From Rhizoclosmatium globosum (taxonomy: Eukaryota; Chytridiomycota; Chytridiomycetes; Chytridiales; Chytriomycetaceae): a stretch of 64,000 nt of DNA. The stretch is taken from NCBI GenBank assembly GCA_002104985.1, contig MCGO01000100.1:84072-148071 (forward strand). Reading direction: 5' to 3'. The notes below the pieces were generated by a model. It saw only the letters and a list, made by a program, of their open reading frames with translations. It was not told the origin of the DNA and made no database searches. The translations under genes and the position numbers were made by a program. This document shows positions 22,939-36,123 of the stretch, piece after piece (the first letter of the stretch is position 1; each line of letters opens with the position of its first letter).

Positions 22939-24973
22939 ATGCCGCGCTTTGTGGGCGCAGTCATAGTCCTAGTCGTAACAATCAAGCAGGTACCTCCGCA
23001 GGTGGAGGTGAGTAGTTAAAGAAGTTTAAATGTAAGGCTGGCTCACTGTGTCTTTAGCCACACGTTCCAATGTATCTGTCTCGCAGGTACGATCGGTTTC
23101 GGCAGTTGATTCGCTCATTTATATTCCTTGAATAGAATGTCGCTGCGTCTGTAGGCACTGTTCAGGAGGACAGACGTAAAGTTCAACCATCCCTTAATTT
23201 CACCCTCACTCAAAAAACACGTTTACAAACACGTTTCTAGCATTGACGCTTCCTTTCCAAGACTCCGATATCAAGACACGTTCGGCAACGCTCAAGCTTA
23301 TTCAGAAGGAGTTTCGCCATGAATGCAGATTCGGCATCTCCAAAGGCCCAGCTGGTCTTTTTGGGGATACGTTTGTCCTCGAGGATCAAACAGCCTTCGT
23401 GAATGCAACGTTTCCTTTTACGTCTGGAATCGCAAAGCGCTCCGTGGCGGCACGCGTTCATTTTGACCTTGAGGAGTTCAAACCAACGAAGTTTTCCGAT
23501 TACGACGAAATGTACAAGTTTTTGGATAAACCGAATTGGCATGGCTTAGATTGGCAGAGTGATGAGTATTTTGGTCGTGCGAGAATGACTTATGCGCATT
23601 GGTACCTTACACCTGTTAACAAGCTTCCGTTCAGCTTGCATGATAATCAGGTGGAAGGGTTGCTTGATGGCGACGAAACTTTGGCTCAAGCTCTTGAAAA
23701 GGACAAGGTGTATGTTATTGACCATTCTGGATACACTGGTTTGAATGTTATCAACAAGCCTGGATATCACATGACATACCCAACTGCCGTGTTTTACTAC
23801 AGCGAAAAGAAGGGGCAGTTGATGCCAATAGCTATCCAGACTTCTTCGTTCCTTCACCTTGGCATGGTTGTTACTCCAAAGAGTGGAGAGGGTGATTGGC
23901 TTCTTGCCAAAATGATTGTGAATTCCATGGATTTCTGGAGGTCAAACGACGTGGATCACTTCATCGATGTCCATATTGCTATTGAGCCCATAAACACAGC
24001 CAAGTTTAGAACCTTGAGCAAAGATCATCCTGTTTATGTTATTGTTGATGCTTTGATGCGTCAGAATACCGGATTGATTGCTTCTGGACAGTTGCTACTT
24101 CTCTCTGATGGTGGTGATTTTTCATTGTTTGCTGCTTCTGGTATTGCGGAGAAGTTGTCACTCGCAGCTCGGTAATTGTGCTTATTAAGAAGCCGTGAAT
24201 TAACGTCGAGATTAATGTCGCTGTTTAGACAAGCTGGCTGGTCTTACTTCAACGACATCCCAACCACCGACAAACGTTTGACAAAGTTCCCAGCGTTCAA
24301 GTACTTGAATGCACATTATCAAGCCATTATTGATCTGGTAAGAGTCAGGTTGAATGTTGAATGTTGAACATTGGTTTAACGATTTATACTTCAGATGACG
24401 GATCTCATCAACGCGTTTTACGATTCTGACGACGCAATCGTTCAAGATACCGAGCTCCAAGCCTTTGCACACGATGTGTCAAGTTCCGAATTCGGTGCTG
24501 TTGCAGGATTCCCCACTGAATTCGCTTCCAGAGCTGACCTTGTCAAGACTCTTGCACTGTTGCAATACAAAGTCAGTGTCAGACACCACGCCATCAACTC
24601 CTTCACTTTGCAATGGTCGACTGGAACTCCATACGCGCCTTGGGCTTTTTACAAGCCCATTCCGGTTCTTCCTGGCTATATCACTATGGAGAATATTATG
24701 GAATGGATGCCACCAATGGATGACGCTGTTCGTGCGTGGACGACATCAAACAAGTTCTTTACGCCGTTGACGGTTGAGAACCAGGCGTATTGGATCTACA
24801 ACAATACGCGTATTGTTTCCAATGCGGGGGCTGTGAAGGCATTAGCCAAGTTTAGACGCAATATGGATGAGCTTTCGAAAGCTATTCAAACTGATCCTGA
24901 GTGTGGTGGAAACAAGACTTTGCCGTGGAAGACCTTGGATCCACACTTGATGCCTAACTATGTTTACATTTAA
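22939..24973 (+). CDS. Lipoxygenase
   Basis: Non-haem iron dioxygenase that inserts O2 into polyunsaturated fatty acids. The iron ligands are visible: HFIDVH (the two histidines of the HxxxxH motif) followed by EPINTAKFRTLSKDHPVY, HHAINS for the third His with its Asn neighbour, and a C-terminal Ile (MPNYVYI). There is no N-terminal PLAT domain. The start at 22939 begins a hydrophobic N-terminus (MPRFVGAVIVLVVTIK) that may be a signal peptide. Two tiny upstream exons and a 65-nt intron (GTAAAG at 23176 to TAG at 23240) join to PLTLPFQDSD; a further two introns lie near 24.2 and 24.4 kb. Confidence 0.9.
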
Positions 24974-25036
24974 GTGTATAACTTTTCATTGACATAGAAT
25001 TTACATTACTTATATGCTACCATTTGAAATAAAACG

Positions 25037-25834
25037 ATGGTGCAAAAGAAGTCGCATTTGATTTCCTTCGCCCTCGGACTCACTACTGCAGCTCTTCTGG
25101 GATGGGCGTATTACGACTCATTTATGACAACTTGCGAGCATGATGACGAAGAGACTTACGTCCCTGATGATGCATTAGTGGATGAAATCCATTCACTGCC
25201 AATTGCTCAACGCATGTTCCGAAACAGCAAAGTCTACCCATTCCGGCCCGTCCAAGTGTCGATTGAGAACTGCGATGCAGAAACGGGCTTGTTTGGAAAT
25301 TGGGCAGGGATTCTGTGCGATTTGACACAGGAGGATGTTACCCATGTGGCTGCCAACCTCGTGCAAGGTCCTGCACTATACGGTGCCAACAAGATTGAGT
25401 ATGTGTTTCAAGGGTACGATGCTGGCACTGGCGCTGTGATTAAGGTTGTACGATTTGGTTCGATTGTGACTGGACATGCTGGGATCATTCACGGAGGTCT
25501 TATTGCAGCGTTCTTTGATGATGCGTTTGGGTCGATATTCTTTCAGCAGATGAAGGCACGGCATACAGGAGTAACTGCCAATCTGTCTGTGAATTATCGG
25601 GCTCCCATGCCTGCAGGGACGAATGTGGTGTTTGTGCTGTGGGTTGAAAGGGAGGAAGGGCGGAAGGTGTTTTTAAGGGCTGAAGCGCGATCAGTATTGG
25701 ACAATGAGATTGATTCGGACTTTGAAGGAATCGCGAGTGAAGCTATTGGGCAACGATGGGCAGGCAAGAGATCGGTGCTGTATGCTGAAGCAACAGCATT
25801 ATTTATCAAGGTGAATAAAGTAGAAGCCAAGTAA
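25037..25834 (+). CDS. Hotdog-fold thioesterase family protein, copy C, membrane-anchored
   Basis: Third paralogue of the 7-8 kb pair, without introns. It has the same short helix (LPIAQRMF), the signature TGHAGIIHGGLIAAFFDD and YRAPMPAGTNVVFVLWVERE. Its N-terminus is different: SHLISFALGLTTAALLGWAY is a single hydrophobic span after three Lys/Gln residues, suggesting membrane anchoring. The stop is 25 bases before the start of the phosphatase gene on the same strand. Confidence 0.85.
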   Translation: MVQKKSHLISFALGLTTAALLGWAYYDSFMTTCEHDDEETYVPDDALVDEIHSLPIAQRMFRNSKVYPFRPVQVSIENCDAETGLFGNWAGILCDLTQEDVTHVAANLVQGPALYGANKIEYVFQGYDAGTGAVIKVVRFGSIVTGHAGIIHGGLIAAFFDDAFGSIFFQQMKARHTGVTANLSVNYRAPMPAGTNVVFVLWVEREEGRKVFLRAEARSVLDNEIDSDFEGIASEAIGQRWAGKRSVLYAEATALFIKVNKVEAK

Positions 25835-25859
25835 AGATGCTATTTATTTCTTTTGGTGA

Positions 25860-27546
25860 ATGCTGAGCCGCGTGTTTCCACGGGCCACCAACATCCGCCG
25901 GCACTTGAGCGCAGGCTTCTCGACGCAGCCAACCAATCCCAAGCCCAAGTCCAATCTCTTTCTTGCTGTCTCAGGGCTTTGTCTGTGTGGGGTGTCAGCC
26001 GCGCTTCTAATGCCGTCGCAACCACCGAATTCAAAGGCGATGTCGACAAAAGCCGCGAGTGTCGGCGGATCTGGTCTAACCAGCGACGAGGCCGATGCTG
26101 TTTTGAAGAGATTCGAGCGCTCGCTTCTTCCGCAGTTGCCGTCGACTGTGGTGCGCTGCGACTTTGCCGCCGTGGCTTCGAACGACCCAATTGTGCGTGC
26201 TCCCTCTTTCCCGCTCTCTTGTTCTATGTAACCAATTCGTGAACAGGAGGACTACCACTCTGAACAGCGCTGTCAACATGGCCAGCTCTTTGCTGTCATG
26301 GATGGTCACGGTGGGACAGAGTGTGCTGCTATTGTCCAGAAATACCTTGGCGCTTATGTTGCAAATGCCCTCGACGCCGCACTAGCTGGAAAGAAGGATT
26401 GGTTGGGACGCAGACAGCAAGCACCTGTCGTGGAGAATGCAACTGATGATGGTCCTGACCCTGTTCGCAAGGAAGCCATTACGAAAGCGCTGATTTCTGC
26501 TTTTACGCGTCTTGATGAAGATATTGTGAATGGTGGCTTCGACGTGGTTCTGGGCCCTGAAGATGTCACTACGGCGGACATTATTCGAAAGCATTTGCGT
26601 CCTGCGTTGGCTGGTTCGTGCACTCTCTTGGCATACGTTGACGGAAATGATGTATATGTGGCTTGTACTGGAGACTCGCGTGCAGTTATTGGACGAAGAA
26701 AGCTGGAAGGTGTTTGGGAAGCAATCGATATGAGTGCTGACCAAACGGTGCGCAACGTTCAAGAATACAACCGTTTGTTAGAAGAACATCCTGGAGAAAT
26801 CGAGACTGTCGTTGTGAAGGGAAGAGTTCTTGGTGGATTGATGCCAACTCGTGCCTTTGGTGAGTTTACCCTATCCGTTTCAACTTTGTTATTCTTACTG
26901 CCTTGCAGGTGACTCTCGATACAAGTGGCCCACTCAGTTATCTGAAGTTCTTTTGCCCCACGTTACAAACCGTAATCCACCAAAGAATTACTTGACACCG
27001 CCCTATGTTACTGCCAAACCCGTCGTTACTCACTATCGCATTACTCCCTCTCGTGATTTATTCTTGGTTTTAGCTACAGATGGACTCTATGATGAACTTT
27101 CCTCCCAAGAAGTAGTCACTGTGGTTTCTGGATTTTTACAACACCACCAAATTGCTGCACCACCCACTGTTGAATGGGGATCTGACCCTCTTGCCAATAA
27201 GGCTCTTTCACTTACCAAAGATACAAATGCCGCTACTTGTTTGATTAGAAATGCTTTGGGAGGATCTAATGAAGACAAGACTCGCAAACTGTTGGGAATC
27301 CCAGCTCCATACTCACGCAGATTCAGAGACGATATGACTGTCAATGTATTGTTCTTTGACCATGATAATACTGCACCTCCAAATGGGTTGGACAAGGCTC
27401 GCCTTATTGTTGACGCACAAAATGTTCAGAAAGGGCTGGAGGAAGTCAACTTGAACTTGGCAAGCGCAAAGCAGCATCGACTTCAAAGCTGGACTTCTTA
27501 CTTTGTCAATCTTGAGAAGCAGACGGGAATCAAGTCTAAATTGTAA
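25860..27546 (+). CDS. PP2C-family phosphatase, likely [pyruvate dehydrogenase] phosphatase, mitochondrial
   Basis: Mg/Mn-dependent Ser/Thr phosphatase. The start at 25860 gives an Arg/Ser-rich presequence (MLSRVFPRATNIRRHLSAGF) and a hydrophobic span at about residues 32-50. Metal-binding motifs are present: AVMDGHGG, LATDGLYDE and DDMTVNV, plus ACTGDSRAVIG. The spacing with PTRAFGD and a long insert (residues about 330-400) matches the PDP1/PTC5 subgroup that activates pyruvate dehydrogenase. Two introns (near 26.19 and 26.86 kb). The substrate is inferred from the subgroup. Confidence 0.85.
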
Positions 27547-27581
27547 TGTCTTGAACAATAAAACGAGGCTTGAATGTATCT

Positions 27582-27854
27582 TTAGTGTGTTGCTATCCAA
27601 AGTTGATACATGACAAATGATATCCATGAGAATAGAATACAGAAGATGACTGCCTTTTGGATGCAGCAAATGTCAATGTTCCGTAGCCATGGGTGCTCGG
27701 TGAACTGTTGTCGTAGCTTTGCAAGTCGTGTGTCATCCAAAGTCTTTATCCTCGATTGGGTATAGGTATTACGGCTACCAGGATTGTCTGTATCAAGGAG
27801 TGGATCGTCCTGAGGTAGTTGTTGCAGCGGGATAGAGATGCTTGTACTTGGCAT
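27582..27854 (-). CDS. Small single-pass membrane protein, unknown
   Basis: A 90-residue frame starting at 27854. It has a polar, Asp/Pro/Gln-rich N-terminus, a basic helix (RLAKLRQQFTEHPWLRN) and one hydrophobic span near the end (AVIFCILFSWISFVMYQLWI), so it may be tail-anchored. No family recognised. Its promoter region is shared with PDS5 (115 bases between starts). Confidence 0.5.
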   Translation of the reverse strand: MPSTSISIPLQQLPQDDPLLDTDNPGSRNTYTQSRIKTLDDTRLAKLRQQFTEHPWLRNIDICCIQKAVIFCILFSWISFVMYQLWIATH

Positions 27855-27969
27855 TCTAAGTCAATAGCACAATACATGCTCAGTAGTGACTGAGTGGTGA
27901 GCATTACGATTGTACTTACCCTATGAGACTGATGTGTGGAGAGTTTCGAACAAGAACTTGTCCTCAAAA

Positions 27970-30900
27970 ATGACCCAAGTGGACCCGTTCGCATTTGATA
28001 GTGCACCACCGGCCGGACATTCCCAGGCAAGCGGACTGATGGCCGACGATACGCGGCTGTTGAATGCACCGCGGATTGTTCCCGCCAGTGCCGGAAAGAC
28101 GATAGCAACAGGCGACCTTGTAGCACGACTCAAGGTAGCTACATAGCTACCAAGTTGTCTGAATCGAATCTAAACAAGCGAGTGATTGATTTGAACAGGA
28201 ACTCCACTTTGCCCTTGCGCGATTTGAGCAGGAGACAGTCGATGTTTCGTCGCTCGCGTCAACGGCAAAGAACCTTGTCTCGCCCTCGCTCACTCAACAC
28301 CGCGACAAGGCCGTGCGCGCACTCGCTGCGTGCTGTCTTGCTGATGTGCTCAGACTGTGTGCGCCAGATGCACCGTGTAAGTGGCCTTTGTTTGTTGTTG
28401 TTGGGTGGTTGGTTGTGCTGCAGAATCTAACTAGTTTCAACACTTGATTGTTCTCAGACACGGCACAGGAGCTGCGCGTCGTATTTGCCCTGTTTGTCTC
28501 GCAGTTGCATGGCGTTGCTGATCCAAACGGCCCTTACTTTGAGCACCACTACTACCTGCTAGAATCACTCGCTGCTGTCAAATCTATTGTTCTGTTAACT
28601 GATTTGGATGCAGATGATCTGGTTACCTCCCTGTTTAAGGACGTGTATGGCTTTATGAGACAGGACTTTCAAAAGAACGTGTACGGCTTCCTGTTGCAAC
28701 TACTTCAGTGTCTTGTGGAGGAGTCTCAGTCGTTGAACAACGATATCATTGAAACTATAATCACTCAGTTTGATAAGGTGGATCGTTTGTTCTGTTGTAC
28801 GAGGGATCTTGCAACTGACCACGCAATACTCCTCCCACAGCCAAACAACCAAATGTCACGACAACTATCAATCGATCTTTGCAACAATGTCACTGATAAA
28901 CTGCAACGCTATGTCTGCCAAGTATGCACTCCTTTCATTTTGTATTCATGTCCGAAATCTGATCACACACCCAATTTCAAAAAGTACTTTGGTGAACTCT
29001 TTTACTCGTCCATGAAGTCTATTACTCGTACTCGTGCTGAATCTTTTGACGATGAAGACGATGAAGACGCGCGTGACGCGGCTGCTTCTCATGCAGAGTT
29101 TCAACATGCTCATAGAATGATTGTGGATATGAACCATTCGTGTCGCGGGATTCTCTTGAACGTGATTCCGCTCTTTGAAGATCAGTTGAAGGTATTGTTG
29201 GGGAACTGTATCGCATTGGAAACTCACACAGAAGTTGGTCTAGTGCGAAGACGACAAAGTTCGGGAACTATCAACTGATGTACTGGGAAAGATCTTTGTG
29301 GACTCTGGATCGAATGTGGCTGTTGTGTATCCAGCAATTTGGCGAGTGTGGTTGGAGAGGTAAGTAGCTTCGAATGTTAACCCTCAAGCTAAATCAGTCC
29401 AAGACGTAATGATAAGAGCCCTGCGATTCGTATTCTCTGGATTCAATTCTGTAACGATGTGTACCGTCATCACCATGAACTCTGCGCCGAAGTTACCGCA
29501 GGACTTCGTCAAAAGTTTTGTGACCCAGACGACAAAGTTCGTCTGGCGGCGATTAAAGTGATGGGGTTGCTGGATTCTGTTTCCCTCGTCAATATTCCAC
29601 GAGATCTGTTGTTAGATTTGGCAGACAGATGTAAGGATAAGAAGGTAACGTGTTACTTACGATCTATTTGCGCTAAGATTCTCTTGACCCCAAATAGATG
29701 CCTATTCGCATTGAAGCTATCCAGGCTCTCTCGAACATCTTCAAAATTACTTACGCTGACATGTATGTTTCTCTGTTCATCAAAAAATGGGCTGATATCC
29801 TTATTAATTCAGTGTCTCGGATGAAAATCAAGCTGCGGAAAAGTATGGCTGGATTCCTGGATGCCTTTTGGAGCTTGTATATCTCGGTGATATTGAGACA
29901 AAGTATACCACATCTGAAATGTTGATTCGGAACTAAATCCGCGTTTCAGTATCGTTATGGAACGTGCCCTTCACGAAGATATTTTTGTCTATAGTTATGA
30001 CGATGTGCAACGCACTGACCGGTTACTCCGGATTGTCGGAGCCTTGACTGAGAAGCAGTACAAGGCCTTTCTGAATGTAATTGATAGACAAGCCTCAATG
30101 TCAAAAGACTTTATGATGTATATTGAAATGTGCGAAAACTGGAATGTAAGAGAACTGACTGCCGAAAGTGGTGCTAACGAATCATAGGGTGGAATTATGG
30201 ATCGACCAGACAAGGCTTTGGAAGAGAACTTGAACAAACTTATTCTGCACATTGCCAGTTGAGTGTATAATGGATGTTCTGCTTATATTTACCGATTGGT
30301 CAGGTAAATTTCCAGACGCCAAGAAGGCGGCAACAAGTCTTCAAAGGTTCAGCAAAAATAACGAAAATCGCGTGTATAAGCTTTTCCGTGGACTCATGAA
30401 CGAATCAGCAGATTTCAAGACGATCACAAAGAATGGAGTGAGTATCTCTCTTTACCTTCGCAAAGACTAACACAAATCCATTTTTGTAGAAAGAAATCAT
30501 GAAACGTATGGAGCCTTATCCAGGTCTTCCTGAAACCTTTGTCGTTATCCTCCGTCGCGTTTCTCTGACTCTTTTGGGGAAATCATCCATCCCACGCTTG
30601 ATTGAAGTTGCCCGCTCCTACGCTACTCGCCAGAACCAGTCTACAATGACTGTGGATACTACAGTCGATCATGAAATGTCTCGTTTGGCTGTGACTGCCG
30701 AAAACTTGATCAAGAAACTCGCTGTTGCCTTCCCAGGCGTGTATGGTAGTCATTTGAAAGAGTTCTTGGGTCTGTTGGTCTCAAATGATGAGAGTCTTGG
30801 TAAGCGCAGAAACATTTCATATTATTTCGTGTTTATGAACTACTCTGAGCAGTCTCCGACTCCTTGGAAGGACTTGCCCGGTTTGTCAAAACATTCCCCA

Positions 30901-33334
30901 AAGATTTAGAGTTGAACAAGTTGAGTGTTTGATGTCTTTATGGCTCGCTTCTCTAAACTTTCGAAATTCAGGACTGAGCAGGCAGTTGTTAAAAAGTACG
31001 CCATCCACGGCACCATTCGCCAAGCCAAGCATGCTGCTACGATCCTTGCTCTTCTTTCAGACAGCACACCACGACAAAACGTCATCAATCAAATCGGGGC
31101 TGCTTTGCAAACCAAAGACCTTGTTCCCAAATTCATTACTGAATATGAGAAAATCAAACTCGAGCAATTAGACGACGACAGTTTCACCATGTCTGAAATG
31201 CCACTTCATAAACTGCCAACGTGGCTCTCTTCAGTTTCTCAATTCGCTCTCTACTCTCGTGCTGAGTTTGACACGATCCAACAAGTCGTGAATGATCTGC
31301 TTGTGAGAGAGTGTTTGCTCAAGTCCTCGTTTAGTGATATGGAGGATGATCCACATCTTGGACAGGATTGGGTTGATTGGGATGTTTTGCACGCGTTTGG
31401 AGTCGTTAAGGTGCTTGCTGTCAAGTGCTTGGTGAACCGAGTTCGTGGTGCTGTGAATGCTGGGGAAGGAGAAGAAGCTGTTGCGGTGTTGGCGAGACCT
31501 GTATATAAGGTCTTGAATCGTATTGTGGAAGGTGAAGGCGAAGTTGTTCCGAAAGGTGGAACTTGGTGAGTTTGTTGCAAAATTCAAGTATTTATTGACG
31601 ATTGTATCAAGCGATGCCTTCAAATCTCATTTGAGACAAGTTGCGGCGATTTCGTTGCTCAAGTTGGCGAAGCTTCCTGGATGTGATAGTATTTTGACTG
31701 TTTTGGACCGAAATCGGTTGATGTTGAGCATACAAGATCCTTGTTGGCAAACTCGAGATGCTTTCGTGGAGCGTTTGAGAAAGTACTTGCAGCAACAGAG
31801 TATTCCATATCGGTATATTGTGATTCTATGTATGGCGGCTTTGGAACCTGATGATGATATTCGTATCAAAGTATGAGTTACATTGTTGTGACTGATATCT
31901 CTAATGTCTTTGTTTGAAGGCAAAGTCTTTCTTGACGCGATTTGCGAAGGCATCGAAAGATGGTATGTAAAACTTTCACTGTTGATTATGGTATTCTGAT
32001 CTTCTCAATACAGTGGAGAACGCATCGACACTGGAATCTGTATTTGTTGACGTCTTACACATGGTTGCTCACCACCCTGACTTTGGGACGGAACCTGATG
32101 ATATTTCATTGTCCGCAAAGTAAGTAAAATTTTTTTTTTATCGCGAACCTGACTTGAACAAAAGGTACATCCAATTCTTCATTGACATTGTTGCAACGGC
32201 AAACAACGCGTCTTTCTTATTCCACTCTGCTGCTCAACTGAAAACTCTTATTGATTTGTATTCTACGGATGGGTCGTCTGAGAGTTTGTACCACATTAGC
32301 GATTTGGCTCAGTTCCTTATCCAAGAACACTGTAAACATCACTTATGGACACTCAATTCGTATCCTGACGTTATTCCATACAAACGGGAGCTTTTTAAGC
32401 GGATGGGATCATCAAAGGAGAGTAATGAGAACATTAAGATGAGTTATCTGTCAAAGAAGTGGATGGAAAGTACTCAGAGTGCCAATTCAGTCAAAACGAA
32501 GGTGTGTCATCCGTGAGTTTTGAAACGTATTAATTACCGGTTTTACAGTCATCTTCATCTCGTCGCAAGTCTTCTCTAGGTAAAGCAGAAAGGGAGCGCT
32601 TGGCGGCAGTTGGGCAAGATGATGATGATGAAGACGATGACGACGAAGATAGTGAGGATGACGATGAAGATGCTGCTCCAAAGAGAAAACGAAAGGCTGC
32701 AGCTGGAAGGAGGCGTAAGACAAGTGGGGAAGGTGTGGCTACTAAGAGAGGTAGCAAGAAGAGAAAGTCTGATGCAAGTGCTGAAGATGAAGAAATCATT
32801 CCAAGGTGACTGATGTGAATTGTTGTATTATTGAGGCTAATATGCTGTTCAGAGCCAAGTCGAGCCGTACTGCAAAGACGGGAAAGAAGTATACTGAGAA
32901 GGAGGTTGAAGAGGAAGAGTGAGGTTTTTTCTATCCCTTTTGGCGTTTGACTAATAGACTTACAGAGAGGACGCCATGGATGTGGACGAGAATGACGAAG
33001 ACGAAGACGAAGATAGTGAAGATGAAGAAGAACCGCTCGTGAAACCAAAGCGAAAGGCGGCTCTTGCAAAATCGCCGGCCGCAAAGTCGCCCGGAGCAAA
33101 ATCACCTGCATCAAAGTCCCCAACATTGAAATCACCAGTCACAAAGGCTTTACCGAAAGTAAGCAATAATCATGTATTCTTGATCTAATTATTTCAGGCT
33201 TCTGTTGTTCCATCAAACTCTGATTCTAACAGCAGTCAAGAAGCTACTGAGCAAAAGGTGAGTTCTGTCAAGTTTGGGTATTGCTGTATAACTGTTTAAT
33301 CCATTAGCCCACGCGCGCAACTCGTAAACGTTGA
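27970..33334 (+). CDS. PDS5: Sister chromatid cohesion protein PDS5
   Basis: HEAT-repeat regulator of cohesin that supports both its maintenance and release. Near the N-terminus are ALAACCLADVLRLCAPDAP-type residues (28.3 kb) and GPYFEHHYYLLESLAAVKSI (28.5 kb), typical of PDS5. HEAT-like helices fill the middle (LADRCKDKK, QALSNIFKITY and others). The C-terminus (32.6-33.3 kb) is strongly acidic (DDDEDDDDEDSEDDDED), with basic patches and five or six KSP units (AKSPAAKSPGAKSP), then TRATRKR. About 20 exons separated by short introns. Starts at 27970; stop 33332-33334, 50 bases from the end of the convergent centrin gene. Confidence 0.92.
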
Positions 33335-33384
33335 ACATGTTGATTATTTATAATTATCGCGTGAATAAATACGGTGTAATTGAA

Positions 33385-34066
<682 letters not shown>

Positions 34067-34176
34067 TCTTGGGGTTTCAAAGAGTTTTTTGGAATGCCAG
34101 ACAAAACAGAATGGTCAAAGAACAGAGTATTACTTTATCATATTATAGAAAACATAAACAAGAAAATAGATGTGAG

Positions 34177-36068
34177 TTAAAAGCATATTCCTTGGTCAAT
34201 CCACTTTGCTCCATTCCAAACGATGCAATGACCCAAGTTCACAGCTTGTGTTCCATTTGTTCGAGTTCCCCTGAATGCAAAGTTCTGGTTCAAATAGCAC
34301 TTTTGTGTCTTGTTTGAATCACAAGGAGTCGGGTCGACCCATACGTTTCCATTGAACAGAACGTTGTAATTCTGATAACTTGCCACCGAGCCGTTAATGT
34401 ATGGAGCTACTGGCGTCATACTAAACGGAGGATAACATGCCTCAATAAAAGGCGGTATTGGCAATTGTGAAACTGTTGCAACTGTGGACGACACTGTAGC
34501 AGATGTCCCAGAGAAAGTCGAAGCGGTAGCAGTTGAAGCCGAAATAAACGCTGTTGTGGAAATGACTGAAGTAGGTGCTACTGTAGTCGTGGTTGTCGTT
34601 ATAATCTTTGGATGGACAGCTTGTGCAAACCCAATCTGACGATTCTTCACATCGTACACGCTGTATGTAGCCCGCAGAAAGCTTGCCCCGAAAATATAAA
34701 ACTTGAACTGGTCGGATCCAATAAAGGCCGTGAAGCAAGTACCGTCTCCATTTACAACAATGTAGTATTCTGGCTTTAGGGAGATGCTGGAGGCGCCAAT
34801 ATTCACAGTGATGATGGGGAAGGTGTCGTATCTCTTGCAGTCTACAAATGTTAATCCGCCGCTGCTTCCAATGGGACCAATTGCCTTATTGATCTGGCTT
34901 GCCAGCGCTATTGGTAAAATTATGAATGACGTTCCAGTGTCGGCAATAGCTGCGTCGCCTGACATTGGAATAGAGACACCGTTAATAACAAAGTCTCCAG
35001 TAGGTTTAAATTGCCAATATTTGTCGGTGGAAGAAAGCGGAACTAGTGGTTTTCTCGTTAGCAAGGGTTTGAACCTTTTTGTCACTTACTCCATTGAATT
35101 GGATCTATAAATTTGGTCACGTCCAGACCATCAAAAGTGACCTGACTTTGATCGTCTTTTTGTGCAGAGTTGCTGAAGTAAAATGCAAAGCTTTCAAGGC
35201 CAGAAGACCCCACAAAGTTACCATTAGGAATCTTGTTGTTATTGGGAAACCCGAGCCCGAATATGCCGTCATATGCAGTGCCCATACCTTTTTCGGAAGT
35301 AGTTACGCCAAATGAGACTGTGCTTGCAACTCCAAGAGTGACAGGTCCCCTATAGGCATTCCCTGATGCATTTGAACCATCCCCGTACGTGAGACTCCAG
35401 GAGTCTCCAGTCTTTGACAGAGAATTGTCTGTCAAGTTGACGAATTTAAGTCCTGCTACCCCACATGAGCCATCGGATGAGGTGCATTCAGGGCCTCTAA
35501 CCCAAATATCGCTAGAACCAGTATCGAGCTGCAGGCTGAGTTGCTGTCCATTACCAAATGACACAATAGTAGTATAGAGCTGGTCGTGAAAGTTTTGCAG
35601 AGTAGCATCGACATGGACGGCGCCAGGCAGGAGCGTGACATTGTATCGCTGTTGAGCGGCGAGAAGGGAATCAATGATTGGATTCTGGCGTCCGTCGGTG
35701 GTAAATATCGGAAGGGTAACAGGAGTTCGTAGCGGGGTTTTGCGGGTCGTTGAGACCGTGGCCGTTGAGATTGAACTTTGCGAATTCAAGTTGGTGGCTG
35801 AGGCGGCTTCGACAGACGCGGCCGACGACGACGCCACTGCTTTGCCGAATGCACTTTCGGTGCTTGGATCGTTGGCACTGGATCTGGGAAGAGACGCGGT
35901 TTGCGGTGGCTGATCAGTTGACGTGGCCTGGATTGGAACGGGATTCGTTTGGGACTGGGCAACAGTGGCTGCTGGTTGCTCAAGGCGAATTGCAGTGGCA
36001 GAGCGAGTGGAGGTGGTTAAAGGAGCGGCGGCTGCGAGGGCGGCCCACGCGATAATGTAGGGCAACAT
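34177..36068 (-). CDS. Secreted pepsin-like aspartic protease (A1) with C-terminal extension
   Basis: The start at 36068 opens a signal peptide (MLPYIIAWAALAAAAPLTTS), then a Ser/Ala/Thr-rich propeptide of about 120 residues. Catalytic motifs are LQLDTGSSDIWVRG and AIADTGTSFIILP. SWSLTYGDGSNASGNAYRG holds the flap. After the protease fold there is a Thr/Ser/Val linker (TTTTTTVAPTSVISTT) and a module of about 85 residues with six cysteines, including NGNVWVDPTPC and ending WIDQGICF. That module may bind polysaccharide, but I cannot name it. One intron near 35.05 kb. Confidence 0.9.
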
Positions 36069-36123
36069 TCAATGTTCGTGACGTTGAAGCAGAGTCGAAC
36101 ACAAGTCTTTTTTTAATTCTAAT

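Noticed and set aside
23221..23240. A 20-nt intron in the lipoxygenase gene
   Set aside because: A standard GTAAAG donor at 23176 gives a 65-nt intron with the same acceptor and a good frame.
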